From SB11 sp964584305 (GTDB lineage: Bacteria > Bacteroidota > Bacteroidia > UBA8524): DNA of 64,000 nt. The notes under the pieces are model-generated. The model had not been told where the DNA came from and did not search any database. It saw only the letters and a list, made by a program, of their open reading frames with translations. The DNA lies in contig CAZOZL010000005.1 in NCBI GenBank assembly GCA_964584305.1, positions 62,001 to 126,000 of the forward strand, in the 5' to 3' direction. The position numbers and the translations under genes are program-made. Below are positions 27,318 to 36,573 of this stretch, piece after piece (position 1 is the first letter of the stretch; each line of letters opens with the position of its first letter).

Positions 27318-27405
27318 AAATAGGCATTCCTACCTATTCTATTTCATAAAGGTTTTTGTTAACGGTTATGAATTGCGGCAGGTTTCAACCTGCTGCTTAT
27401 GAAAA
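27318..27405. repeat. Intergenic two-hairpin repeat, copy 3
   Basis: AAATAGGCATTCCTACCTATT, then TTCATAAAGGTTTTTGTTAACGG in two pieces, then TATGAATTGCGGCAGGTTTC with the arm AACCTGCTGC. It has the same element order as at 57083-57160. It lies just after the 3' end of a gene, as do the other copies. Confidence 0.65.
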
Positions 27406-27460
27406 CACAGCACTCTATTCTATATGGGTAAAGCTGCCCTATCCGAACGGAACGGGCGGG

Positions 27461-27540
27461 TTTTACCTGTACCACAATTTGGCTTCCCCTTAAGGGGAAG
27501 GGTACTTATTTGGTTTTGCTAATAGTTAATTTGGAAGAGG
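27461..27540 (+). repeat. CCCCTTAAGGGG-core intergenic repeat, copy 3
   Basis: Shortened on the left: it begins at TTTTACCTGTACCACAATTT, carries the perfect CTTCCCCTTAAGGGGAAG palindrome (27483-27500) and ends at TTGCTAATAGTTAATTTGGA. Together with the two-hairpin repeat it fills most of the 385-bp gap 27316-27700. Confidence 0.75.
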
Positions 27541-27700
27541 TTTGCCTCATTCCACTTAAAAGATAACCTCACCCTAAAATTGGGTGAGGTTATAAAGAAA
27601 ACAAGCATATCAACAATATCAAATTACAAATTACAAATTACAAATTTTGCTCTACGAGTTATCAATGTATAGATAATAAAAAAACCTATAACTTTGCTTT

Positions 27701-28798
27701 GTGCTAATAAAAGACATAACCAACTACCTTGAAACCATTGCCCCGCTTGCTTTGCAAGAAAGTTACGACAATAGCGGGCTTATAGTAGGCGATAAGAATA
27801 CAAAAGTTACTAAAGTACTTATAAGTTTAGACTGTACTGAGGATATAGTGCAAGAGGCTATTAGTAGGGGGTGCAATCTTGTAATTTCTCATCACCCTAT
27901 TGTTTTTAGCGGACTTAAACGCCTAAATGGCACAACCTATATAGAGCGTACTGTAATAAGCGCAATACAAAATAATATTGCTTTATATGCCATACATACC
28001 AATTTGGATAATGTATTTGAAAATGGTGTAAACAAGAAAATTGCCGAAAAATTAGGACTTGAAAACATACAAATATTATCTCCCAAAGAAAGTTTGTTAA
28101 GCAAGCTGGTTACTTTTTGCCCTATACACCACGCCGAAAAGGTGAAATCTGCAATTTTTGATGCAGGTGCAGGCGGTATTGGCAATTATGATGAGTGTAG
28201 TTTTGAGATAGAAGGCAAAGGCAACTTTAAGGCAAACAACAATGCTACTCCTTATGTGGGCAAAAAAGAAGAACGCCATACCGAGCAAGAAATAAGAATT
28301 GAAACTATTTTCCCAAACTACTTGCAAGGGGCAGTTATTACAGCTTTGTACAATGCACACCCCTACGAAGAGGTAGCCTACGATATTTATCCATTAAAAA
28401 ATAAATACCAAAAAACTGGAGCGGGGATAATTGGAAATTTAAAAGAAGAAAAAACTACTGATGGTTTCCTATCCCACCTTAAAACCAATTTAAAAACCGA
28501 AGGAATACGCTATACTTCTTTTACAAAAAAAATTAAAAAAGTAGCTGTTTGCGGGGGAGCAGGTAGTTTTTTATTAAACCATGCTTTGCGGCAAAGTGCA
28601 GATGCTTTCGTTACTGGCGATTTTAAATACCACCAATTTTTTGATGCTGAAAACAGGCTTATGATAGCTGATGTAGGGCACTACGAAAGCGAACAATTTA
28701 CAATAGAATTATTAGGAGAGATTTTGACAAAAAAATTCACTAATTTTGCGGTTCTTTTGACAAAAGTAAATACCAACCCCATAAAGTATTATAAGTAA
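27701..28798 (+). CDS. Nif3-like dinuclear metal-centre protein
   Basis: 365 residues, the long Nif3/YqfO form with the inserted middle domain (about 130-235). Metal ligands are visible: SHHPIVFSGLK (H64, H65), YAIHTNLDNV near 97 and ADVGHYESEQ near the C-terminus. The start is GTG. A TAACTTTG -7-like box ends just 4 bp upstream, which would give an almost leaderless message. Family function is debated (GTP cyclohydrolase I type 2-like). The stop overlaps the next start by one base. Confidence 0.92.
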   Translation: MLIKDITNYLETIAPLALQESYDNSGLIVGDKNTKVTKVLISLDCTEDIVQEAISRGCNLVISHHPIVFSGLKRLNGTTYIERTVISAIQNNIALYAIHTNLDNVFENGVNKKIAEKLGLENIQILSPKESLLSKLVTFCPIHHAEKVKSAIFDAGAGGIGNYDECSFEIEGKGNFKANNNATPYVGKKEERHTEQEIRIETIFPNYLQGAVITALYNAHPYEEVAYDIYPLKNKYQKTGAGIIGNLKEEKTTDGFLSHLKTNLKTEGIRYTSFTKKIKKVAVCGGAGSFLLNHALRQSADAFVTGDFKYHQFFDAENRLMIADVGHYESEQFTIELLGEILTKKFTNFAVLLTKVNTNPIKYYK

Positions 28799-29544
28799 TG
28801 GAAGTAACCATTGAAGAAAAATTAAGAGCACTGTACGAACTTCAAAAAGTGGATTCTGAAATAGATAAAATAACCGCCATTCGTGGCGAGTTGCCTATGG
28901 AAGTAGCTGATTTAGAGGATGATATTGCAGGGCTTGAAACTCGTATTGAAAAATTAAACGCAGAGATAGAAGCGTTTGAAAACAATATACAAGATGGAAA
29001 AGGCAAGATAAAAGACTCGCAAGCACTTATTAAAAAATACGAAGGACAACTTACCAACGTAAAAAATAACCGTGAGTACGATGCCCTAAATAAGGAAGTT
29101 GAAATACAAGGACTTGAAATACAAACTGTAGAAAAGCGTATTGGTGAGTGGAAAAAATCTATTGAGTTGAAAAAAGAACTAATAGAGGTTTCTAATACCG
29201 AATTGGAAGGCAGAAAGTTAGACCTTGAAAATAAGAATAAAGAACTTGATAATATTGTAAGCGAAACTAAAAAAGAAGAGAAAACGCTACTTAAAGTGCG
29301 TGAAAAAGCCGAAAAGAAAATTGAAGAGCGTTTAATTACTGCTTACGATAGAATTCGCAAATCAGTAAAAAATGGTATAGCAGTAGCAACTGTTACCCGT
29401 AGTTCTTGTTCAGGTTGTTTTGGTAATATTCCTTTGCAAATGCAGTCAGATATTCGTCAAAACAAACGTATTATTATCTGCGAACACTGTGGGCGTGTAC
29501 TGGTTGACCATAGTTTTACAGGAGAAGAAGAAGTTGCCGCTTAA
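28798..29544 (+). CDS. C4-type zinc-ribbon, coiled-coil protein
   Basis: 248 residues. Residues about 5-185 form a long coiled-coil (repeated E/K/L heptads). The C-terminus has CSGC and, 24 residues on, CEHC, a four-cysteine zinc ribbon. This is the family usually called 'C4-type zinc ribbon domain-containing protein', nearly always next to a Nif3 gene in Bacteroidota, as here (ATG overlaps the Nif3 stop). Role unknown; nucleic-acid binding is suggested by the ribbon. Confidence 0.93.
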   Translation: MEVTIEEKLRALYELQKVDSEIDKITAIRGELPMEVADLEDDIAGLETRIEKLNAEIEAFENNIQDGKGKIKDSQALIKKYEGQLTNVKNNREYDALNKEVEIQGLEIQTVEKRIGEWKKSIELKKELIEVSNTELEGRKLDLENKNKELDNIVSETKKEEKTLLKVREKAEKKIEERLITAYDRIRKSVKNGIAVATVTRSSCSGCFGNIPLQMQSDIRQNKRIIICEHCGRVLVDHSFTGEEEVAA

Positions 29545-29569
29545 CCATTAAATAAACATTATCACTTTA

Positions 29570-31099
29570 GTGATTACATATAAAAAGTACCTACATAAAC
29601 TATGCAGGTACTTTTTTGTTTTATTGGGGGGTAGTTTGGGGCTACTACTCCCTACTACCACTTCTTACGCCAGTTTTGAGTATTCAGAACAGTATAAAAA
29701 AGCCCTGCACGAAATTTTAAGCCTTCGTCTCGAAAACGGAAGGGCAATAATAAACCAAGCTAAAATAACTGAACCCAACAATTCTTTGTTCTATCTGGCA
29801 GAAGACTATATAGACTTTTTTACCATTCTTATAAATGAAGACCAAGCCGAGTATGAAAAGTTACTCAAAAACAAATCGCTACGAATTTCTGAAATAGAAA
29901 AAGACGATAAAAACTCGCCTTGGTACAACTACTGCAAAGCAGAAATTTATATGCACTGGGCTACCAACCGCATTAGGTTTGGTAACTATATAAAAGCCGC
30001 CCGAGAGATTAAAGAAGCCTATAACCTACTTGAAGCCAATATAAAAAAATACCCCCATTTTTTACCCAATAATAAAACTATGGGTATGCTTGAAACATTA
30101 GTAGGTACAGTACCCAGTAACTATCAGTGGGTAGTGAGTATAGTGGGTATGGAAGGAAATATTGAACATGGAATGCAAAAAGTAGAGCGGGTAATTAATA
30201 GCAAATCTACCCTTAACTATATACCGCAGCTAAAACAAGAAGCCTTGTTTATATACGTATATCTTCAAATGTTTGTAGTAAAAAAACCGCAAGAAGCATG
30301 GCAATTGGTGAAAAAAAATACTACCGACTATAAAACCAATCTACTAAGCTGCTATTTGCGGGCAAACATTGCACTACGCAGCAAAAAAACCAGCGAGGCT
30401 ATAAAAGTACTTTTAAGTCGTCCAAGGGGCAAAGAATACCACAAGTTTTACTACCTAAGTTACTTGTTGGGCAAAGCAAAAATGTATAGGGGAGATAAAG
30501 ATGCACACACCTATTTTAAAGTGTATGTATCTTATCATACAGGTAAAAATTTTATAAAAGGCGCATATATGCACCTTTCGTGGTTTTATTATTTACAAAA
30601 CAACGATAAGAAGTACAAAGTGTATAAATCTATGGTGGAAACATTTGGTACTGAAAAGGTGGAAGAGGATAAAAAAGCCATGAAGTTTGCCAAAAATAGT
30701 AACCCACCTGATAAAACATTGCTAATAACTACACTAAATTTTGATGGTGGCTACTTAAACAAAGCCTTAGCTATCCTTGCCACCAAAAGTGCTGATGACT
30801 ATACCAATAAAGAGTTGAAACTGGAATACTATTACCGCAAGGCTCGTGTACTGCACGAAAAAGGAAATACTGATACAGCGGTTATTCTGTATAAAAAAGT
30901 GATGGAAGATGGGAAAGAAAGCACCAGTTATTTTGCGGCTAATAGTAGCTTGATGTTAGGTGATATTTATGAAGAAATAGGACTTAAAGCAACGGCTTGC
31001 ACCTACTATAAACGTTGCTCAAAATTCCCCAACAAGCAGTATAAAAACAGTATTCGGCAAAAAGCAAAAGCAGGGCAGAAACGTCTTAAATGCCGTTGA
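29570..31099 (+). CDS. Secreted TPR-repeat protein
   Basis: 509 residues from a GTG. The N-terminus KKYLHKLCRYFFVLLGGSLG looks like a signal peptide. The body is helical with tetratricopeptide-type hairpins, weakly similar in style to DUF3808/IML2-type proteins (NNKTMGMLETLVGTVPSNYQWV). A terminator-like hairpin (29582-29617) overlaps codons 5-16, so the start is in doubt; TTG codons at 29624 and 29636 are alternatives but would remove most of the signal. Function is not known. Confidence 0.78.
   Translation: MITYKKYLHKLCRYFFVLLGGSLGLLLPTTTSYASFEYSEQYKKALHEILSLRLENGRAIINQAKITEPNNSLFYLAEDYIDFFTILINEDQAEYEKLLKNKSLRISEIEKDDKNSPWYNYCKAEIYMHWATNRIRFGNYIKAAREIKEAYNLLEANIKKYPHFLPNNKTMGMLETLVGTVPSNYQWVVSIVGMEGNIEHGMQKVERVINSKSTLNYIPQLKQEALFIYVYLQMFVVKKPQEAWQLVKKNTTDYKTNLLSCYLRANIALRSKKTSEAIKVLLSRPRGKEYHKFYYLSYLLGKAKMYRGDKDAHTYFKVYVSYHTGKNFIKGAYMHLSWFYYLQNNDKKYKVYKSMVETFGTEKVEEDKKAMKFAKNSNPPDKTLLITTLNFDGGYLNKALAILATKSADDYTNKELKLEYYYRKARVLHEKGNTDTAVILYKKVMEDGKESTSYFAANSSLMLGDIYEEIGLKATACTYYKRCSKFPNKQYKNSIRQKAKAGQKRLKCR
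29582..29617 (+). terminator. Strong intrinsic terminator after the zinc-ribbon gene
   Basis: AAAAAGTACCT pairs perfectly with AGGTACTTTTT, extended by CATA/TATG after one mismatch, with a three-base loop and six T. It lies 37 bp past the zinc-ribbon stop. It also overlaps the first codons of the next reading frame, which makes it either a terminator plus a misplaced start or an attenuator. Confidence 0.8.
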
Positions 31100-31304
31100 G
31101 AAAATATAGTAACGTGAGTTGAACACACCTTCTTTGATTTCTTGATTTTCCGTTTCATAGTCTTTTACCTCACCCGGTTTTATGGTGAAGGCTCATTTAC
31201 CAATAATACCCTCTCCAAGTTGCGAGGTACGCATTATCATAAGTTAACATTTAGTTTTATTTTTTTGAGCGATAAAATTTAGTTCACCCATTCTATTCGG
31301 ACAA

Positions 31305-31402
31305 GCCCATGCGGCTGTTTCCCCTCCTACGTTGGGCAGTGTAGGGCAAAGGTGGGGATTAAGGGGGGTAGAAACGAGGTAAATGATACCGTGCCGTTCA
31401 GG
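31305..31402. repeat. Intergenic repeat with 'gcggctgtttcccc' head, second copy
   Basis: It starts at CCCATGCGGCTGTTTCCCC, has a GGGGATTAAGGGGGGTAGAA middle, and ends with AAATGATACCGTGCCGTTCA-GG (31381-31402), the reverse complement (two mismatches) of 12722-12743. The whole gene-free stretch 31100-31588 holds such fragments and no gene. Confidence 0.5.
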
Positions 31403-31588
31403 GGCTTCCTATGTTAGCAGGACAGCCCACTGCACTAAGGGCAAATAGCTAAAGGCTAAAAACCAATATCTAACAACTAAAAATGAGTTAAGATTCTCTC
31501 ATCCTAATGCACTATAAAAAGTATATCGAACTCGCATTACAAATTAGCCTATTTAGTTAGGGCTAATTATCTTTGCCACCCACAAAAA

Positions 31589-32998
31589 ATGAAACAACAC
31601 CTTAAGCACCCTATTTTTGATATTGTAAAGCAAGCCGCCCATAACTTGGGTATTGAGTGCTATACCACAGGTGGTTTTGTGCGCGATATATTCTTGGAAC
31701 GTGAAAGTAAAGATATTGATATAGTTGCTATTGGCAGTGGTATTGAATTAGCCAAAGAGGTGGCTCGCTTGCTGCCCAACAAGCCACAGGTTAATGTTTT
31801 TAAAAATTTTGGAACGGCAATGCTAAAAACCAAAGATCAATGGGAAATTGAGTTTGTGGGAGCTAGAAAAGAATCGTATAGCCAAAATTCACGAAAACCC
31901 ACAGTTGAAAACGGTACTTTAGCGGATGACCAAAACCGTAGAGATTTTACTATTAATGCCTTAGCAATATCACTTAATACAGAAACTTATGGAGAACTTT
32001 TAGATCCTTTTGATGGGATAAAAGACCTTGAAAATAAAATAATTCGCACGCCGTTAAACCCTGATATTACCTTTAGCGATGATCCTTTACGCATGATGCG
32101 TGCTGTCCGTTTTGCTACGCAATTAGGGTTTAGTATTGAACAAAAAACCTATACTGCACTAAGTAAAAATGCCGAGCGTATTAAAATAGTGTCGATGGAA
32201 CGTATTAGTGATGAGTTGAACAAGATTATCAAAGCAAAAAAACCATCAATAGGTTTTAAGCATTTGTTTGACACTGGAATACTGTCTATCATTTTCCCAG
32301 AAATGGTTGCCCTGCAAGGGGTTGAAATACGTGAAGGAAAAGGACATAAGGATAATTTTTACCATACCCTGCAAGTATTGGATAATATTTGTAAAGACAG
32401 TGATAATATTTGGCTGCGCTGGGCTGCCTTATTGCACGATATTGCCAAACCTGCTACCAAACGTTTCGAGAAAGGACACGGCTGGACTTTCCACGGACAC
32501 GAAGATAAAGGCGCACGCATGGTGAAAAAAATTTTTAGGCAAATGAAGCTACCCCAAAACGAGAAGATGAAGTATGTGGAGAAGCTGGTAGCATTGCATT
32601 TGCGCCCCATTGTTTTATCAAAAGAGATAGTAACAGATAGTGCCATTAGGCGGCTAATAGTTGATGCAAGCGAAGATGTAAAGGACTTACTTACTTTATG
32701 CAAAGCAGATATTACCTCGAAAAATGAGGTAAAGGTGAAAAAATACCTCGCCAATTTAATTGTAGTACATGAAAAAATAATTGATGTAACAGAGCGGGAT
32801 AACCTGCGTAACTTTCAGCCCCCAATTACAGGTTTTGATATTATTGATACCATTGTTTTAGAACATAAAACACAAATAGGCGAGATAAAAAATGCAGTTC
32901 GTGAAGCTATTTTAGAGGGAGATATAAAAAATAATCGTGAGGAAGCACTTGTTTTTATGCGCCAAAAGGCAAAAAAAATGAAACTTGTATTAAAATAA
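31589..32998 (+). CDS. cca: CCA-adding tRNA nucleotidyltransferase with HD domain
   Basis: 469 residues. Class II nucleotidyltransferase head: TGGFVRDIFLE (GG at 28-29) and KDIDIVAIG with the metal-binding D42 and D44. RRDFTINALAIS and DPLRMMRAVRFA follow, both typical. A C-terminal HD phosphohydrolase domain has LLHDIAKP near residue 283 and HGHEDKGARMV. It adds or repairs the 3' CCA end, consistent with the tRNA-Cys and tmRNA genes here lacking an encoded CCA. A TATCTTTG box precedes the start by 14 bp. Confidence 0.95.
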   Translation: MKQHLKHPIFDIVKQAAHNLGIECYTTGGFVRDIFLERESKDIDIVAIGSGIELAKEVARLLPNKPQVNVFKNFGTAMLKTKDQWEIEFVGARKESYSQNSRKPTVENGTLADDQNRRDFTINALAISLNTETYGELLDPFDGIKDLENKIIRTPLNPDITFSDDPLRMMRAVRFATQLGFSIEQKTYTALSKNAERIKIVSMERISDELNKIIKAKKPSIGFKHLFDTGILSIIFPEMVALQGVEIREGKGHKDNFYHTLQVLDNICKDSDNIWLRWAALLHDIAKPATKRFEKGHGWTFHGHEDKGARMVKKIFRQMKLPQNEKMKYVEKLVALHLRPIVLSKEIVTDSAIRRLIVDASEDVKDLLTLCKADITSKNEVKVKKYLANLIVVHEKIIDVTERDNLRNFQPPITGFDIIDTIVLEHKTQIGEIKNAVREAILEGDIKNNREEALVFMRQKAKKMKLVLK

Positions 32999-33051
32999 AA
33001 CAAAATTCTAAATCAAATTACTATTTTTGGTTAATTTTCTGATAAAGAACT

Positions 33052-33630
33052 ATGCCACTGTATAAATTTAAAGTTTATTTAGACGATAACGATGATGTGT
33101 TTAGGGTAATTGAAATAGAACCTAAACAAAAGTTTCTGCACTTCCATGCTGCTATATTAGAAGCCTATGGTTTTGATGATAAACACAATGCTTCTTTTTT
33201 TATGAGTGATGATACTTGGAGAAAAGGGCAAGAAATTGTGAAAGCCAAAAAAAGGGATGCGCCTTTGTTTAAAAATGCTAAACTGAATGCGTTTATTAAC
33301 GACCCGCACCAAAAAATAATTTTCATTTATTACCAAGATGATATACAATGGTACTTCCATTGCGAGTTGAACGGTATTGTAATGGATACCGATATAGCTG
33401 TGGACTATCCTAATATTGCTAAAATAGTAGGCAAATCGCCAAAACAATATGCAAAAGGTAAAAAAGTGATAGGAGGACAAGAGGAAGACGAATTTGAAGA
33501 CCTTACCCGTAGCCTTTTGGCAGGTGGTGTTAGTGCTGAAGAACTAAAAGAACACGACGGTTTTAGTAACGATACCGAAGCCAGTGATACCAATAGAGAT
33601 GAAGAGGATACTAACACTGCAACAAGTTAA
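33052..33630 (+). CDS. Plasmid pRiA4b ORF-3 / IS1096 TnpR-like family protein
   Basis: 192 residues. The N-terminal half (YKFKVYLDDNDDVFRVIEIEPKQ..., FHAAILEAYGFDDKHNASFFM, about 4-60) matches the pRiA4b ORF-3 family, often described as an IS1096 passenger. The C-terminal 60 residues are highly acidic. No transposase is nearby, so this is a chromosomal family member rather than part of an element. Function unknown. The next gene (miaA) starts 23 bp downstream. Confidence 0.85.
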   Translation: MPLYKFKVYLDDNDDVFRVIEIEPKQKFLHFHAAILEAYGFDDKHNASFFMSDDTWRKGQEIVKAKKRDAPLFKNAKLNAFINDPHQKIIFIYYQDDIQWYFHCELNGIVMDTDIAVDYPNIAKIVGKSPKQYAKGKKVIGGQEEDEFEDLTRSLLAGGVSAEELKEHDGFSNDTEASDTNRDEEDTNTATS

Positions 33631-33653
33631 TACTGTTCTATTAAATCCCTATT

Positions 33654-34589
33654 GTGGGCAATAGAAATAAATACTTAATTGTGGTTGCAGGTGCTACGGC
33701 TATTGGCAAAACAGCAGTGGCAATACAACTTGCAAAACACTTCTCTACCGAGATACTTTCAGCCGACTCAAGGCAGTTTTATAAAGAACTAAATATTGGA
33801 GTTGCAAAACCCAGCATACAAGAGTTAACCACTGTACCTCACCATTTTATTGGGCATATATCCATACAGCAACACTATACCGTTGCCCACTATGAAAAAG
33901 AGGCACTACATATACTGGAACGATTGTTCCAGAAAAAAAATGTTGTTGTATTAGCAGGGGGTTCGGGTTTGTTTATTAATGCTGTTTTAAATGGATTGGA
34001 TAACCTGCCTGCAAACAGTACCATAAGAAATGAACTAAACAAAAGACTTAGCAATGAAGGTTTGCCCGTATTAGCCCAGCAGCTAAAACAACTTGATATA
34101 GAGTGTTTTAACACTATTGCAGTAGATAACCCCCGCCGAGTGATGCGTGCATTAGAAATTTGCCTAACATCAGGAGAAAAAGCATCAACACTTAAAACAC
34201 AAAATAGTACGTCTCGTAATTTCACCCCTATAAAGATTGTACTAAATACAGATAGGGAATTGCTGTACAATAAAATTAACCACAGGGTGGATGCTATGCT
34301 TGCGGCAGGATTGGTGGATGAGGTAAAGCAACTTTTACCCTACCGAGAATTGAACGCATTGCAAACTGTGGGCTACAAAGAACTGTTTGATTATTTTGAT
34401 GAAGCTATATCACTTGAAAGAGCCACCGAATTAATAAAACAACATACCCGCAACTATGCCAAGCGGCAAATTACTTGGTTTAAAAAAGGAGATAGCTATA
34501 CATGGTTTGAGCCAACATTTTTTGAGGATATTTTGCACTATTGTAACTCACAAATAGTCCCTTACAGCGGTCTTCGTATTGTTTCATAG
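33654..34589 (+). CDS. miaA: tRNA dimethylallyltransferase
   Basis: 311 residues, start GTG. MiaA transfers a dimethylallyl group to A37 of tRNAs reading UNN codons. The P-loop GATAIGKT is at 13-20, followed by SADSRQFYKELNIGVAKP, LAGGSGLFINAVL, NPRRVMRALEI and, near the end, GYKELFDYF and YAKRQITWFK, all diagnostic. Length is normal. Probably cotranscribed with the gene upstream. Confidence 0.96.
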   Translation: MGNRNKYLIVVAGATAIGKTAVAIQLAKHFSTEILSADSRQFYKELNIGVAKPSIQELTTVPHHFIGHISIQQHYTVAHYEKEALHILERLFQKKNVVVLAGGSGLFINAVLNGLDNLPANSTIRNELNKRLSNEGLPVLAQQLKQLDIECFNTIAVDNPRRVMRALEICLTSGEKASTLKTQNSTSRNFTPIKIVLNTDRELLYNKINHRVDAMLAAGLVDEVKQLLPYRELNALQTVGYKELFDYFDEAISLERATELIKQHTRNYAKRQITWFKKGDSYTWFEPTFFEDILHYCNSQIVPYSGLRIVS

Positions 34590-34631
34590 GGTACTGCGAT
34601 AACAAGCCCGTGCGGCGTTTTCCTTTAGAAT

Positions 34632-34662
34632 AATTTGTCAAACTTTAAAAGTTTGACAAATT
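34632..34662. repeat. 31-bp near-perfect palindrome between miaA and the DinB-like gene
   Basis: AATTTGTCAAACTTT and AAAGTTTGACAAATT are exact reverse complements around a single A. A related but different palindrome is at 56994-57026. It is 43 bp past the miaA stop and could serve as a terminator hairpin, followed by TTTTACAAC. Its right arm also supplies the TTG of the putative promoter of the next gene. Confidence 0.6.
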
Positions 34663-34683
34663 TTACAACATTCTTTATTTTTG
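34653..34683 (+). promoter_or_regulatory. Putative promoter of the DinB-like gene
   Basis: TTG (34653-34655), a 20-bp spacer, and TATTTTTG (34676-34683) match the Bacteroidota consensus TTG-N17-23-TAnnTTTG exactly. The start codon is 22 bp downstream. Confidence 0.55.
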
Positions 34684-34705
34684 GGCAAATAGACTTAAAA
34701 ATAAA

Positions 34706-35179
34706 ATGAACACAAATAGCCAATTAGCAAAACATTTAAACGATGTGTATTTTGGGGGGAATTGGACGGCTGTCAGCCTAAAAGATATTTTAGAGAATGT
34801 TACTTGGCAGCAAGCTACTACCAAAGTATATACCTTTAATACCATCGCCACACTGGTTTATCATATTCATTATTTTGTTGGGGTGGCTTCAAAAGTTTTG
34901 GCTGGTGGGGTGCTTGAAGGGGACGATAAACTTAGTTTTAATCACCCACCCATTAAATCGCAAAAAGATTGGGATTTTTTTTTAAATAAGGTATGGGCTG
35001 ATGCTAAAAAATTTTCTATCCTAATTGAAAAATTACCCGAAGACAAACTTTTTGAAGATTTTACGGATAAAAAATACGGTACTTATTGTAGAAACCTTTT
35101 GGGCATAATAGAGCATAGCCATTACCATTTAGGACAAATTGCCTTACTAAAAAAACTACTTATAAAGGAGATTGATTAA
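34706..35179 (+). CDS. DinB-like (DUF1572) four-helix-bundle protein
   Basis: 157 residues, all helical. Metal-binding histidines characteristic of the DinB superfamily are in LVYHIHYFVG (about 50-56) and IEHSHYHLGQIALLKK near the end. The family is a metal-dependent bundle related to bacillithiol/mycothiol S-transferases; the substrate cannot be read here. It has its own promoter-like sequence and no cotranscribed neighbour. Confidence 0.85.
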   Translation: MNTNSQLAKHLNDVYFGGNWTAVSLKDILENVTWQQATTKVYTFNTIATLVYHIHYFVGVASKVLAGGVLEGDDKLSFNHPPIKSQKDWDFFLNKVWADAKKFSILIEKLPEDKLFEDFTDKKYGTYCRNLLGIIEHSHYHLGQIALLKKLLIKEID

Positions 35180-35203
35180 TCCCATTTTTTTTGAAAGTGG
35201 GGG

Positions 35204-35926
35204 CTATTCTTCGGGGTTTGATTGCCATTTGCGTGCCAGTGGTATAAATGCAAAATAAATCACAACCAGCACTACCAATATGTTTACACTATTTATGAGC
35301 AACCAGTGCGAACTAATCCACTTATTAATACTGCACTCAAATGTATTTGCCATTTCTGTATTATAAGAATAATAATAACAACCATTATTTGTTGAAAATT
35401 CAATATAAGCGGCTATTAAGGGAATAATAAAAGGAGTTACCCAAAATATCCAATTATACAGTATACCAGATAGTTGTTTCTTTTTTTGTGAAATAATAAG
35501 GATACTACCTACAATTACCGTAGTAACCCAAATTGAGAATATCAAAAGCAGGAAACCATCATTTAAATTTAATAATACAGTAGTTAAAGCAATTAGTATG
35601 CTCCACAAACCCATCCCCACAATGCCCATAAACCAGTGTTTTAGTTTGGTTACCCTAAAGGTAAATAAAACTATTGCGGCTGCGAATGAGTAGAGTATCC
35701 AAGCTAATAAAAGCTCAAGATCCCAAAAACCAAAACGCACCTCTTCAATTCTTCTTAGTGAACGTGTAACATCATCAATTTCTATAAAGTATTTCAGATT
35801 ATTTAGCGGTTGTACTGTTGTACTATTTGCATAATCTTCATAAACTAAATACCTGCTTATCAATTTGTTTACATTTATAAGTATTATTAGCAAACTATAA
35901 ATATACCGATGCAATTGTTGCTGCAA
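35204..35926 (-). CDS. Multi-pass membrane protein of unknown function
   Basis: 240 residues with about six hydrophobic segments (around 8-24, 70-90, 98-118, 124-147, 156-174 and 207-228). The only in-frame start at this end is TTG at 35926 (MQQQLHRYIYS); no better ATG exists before the second helix. A cysteine pair region NNGCYYYSYNTEMANTFEC lies in a loop. No family is recognised. Confidence 0.6.
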   Translation of the reverse strand: MQQQLHRYIYSLLIILINVNKLISRYLVYEDYANSTTVQPLNNLKYFIEIDDVTRSLRRIEEVRFGFWDLELLLAWILYSFAAAIVLFTFRVTKLKHWFMGIVGMGLWSILIALTTVLLNLNDGFLLLIFSIWVTTVIVGSILIISQKKKQLSGILYNWIFWVTPFIIPLIAAYIEFSTNNGCYYYSYNTEMANTFECSINKWISSHWLLINSVNILVVLVVIYFAFIPLARKWQSNPEE

Positions 35927-36573
35927 CAGAAATAGCGAATTATAATACGCTGGTAGTGTAGTATTCTATAGCCTGCATAAATGCTATTAACACAACCATC
36001 GACACCTAACAAAGCCCTTTGTACTTAAGTACAAGCAGAAGACCATAATAACAGCAAAGCTTCATTTCAGAGGTGTAAAATTCGATATCAGTTTAGATAA
36101 ATGGACAAACTAAGATAATAGTTTTTAGTATGTCGGCGTTGTTATTCAGTTAGTTATTTAAGCCACCGTGCTAAAGTTTTTTTTAATATTTAATTAATGG
36201 ATAACATTATTGAAATGTTGATACTACTTTCATCGAAAAAAATAAAAATTTATTATTTTTTATTAAAAATAAGTTTAGCATTGCCTTACTATCTGAGTTA
36301 AAAATCAGTTGTAGGAGATTCCCAAAATCTTATTAGAGTAGGAAATTTAATATCAAAAAAAAATCTAATTATGAAAGTTCAGACTAAAATTTTTAGCAAT
36401 GGCTCTCTGTTATTTCTATGCAAAGTATGGGGTAGCGGGTATAAGGACACACTGTTAAAATAGAGGGCTAAATAATTATACTCTTCTGTTAGTATAGTGT
36501 ATACTCACTGATACTACACAGTAGTAGAATAACTATATTGCAAACAAATTTGTTTAAACGTAGTATTTCAGAT
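35927..36573. other. Long gene-poor intergenic region
   Basis: About 640 bp without a convincing gene. It contains a perfect 16-bp palindrome TTGTACTTAAGTACAA (36019-36034) and a 30-codon frame at 36371-36463 that I cannot support as a gene. Poly-A/T-rich stretches at 36170-36270 look like spacer. The region is the leader of the rightward M1 peptidase gene. Confidence 0.5.

Noticed and set aside
36371..36463. 30-codon frame starting MKVQTKIFSNG
   Set aside because: It is short, has no membrane or signal pattern and no relative I can recognise, and lies in an AT-rich leader region.
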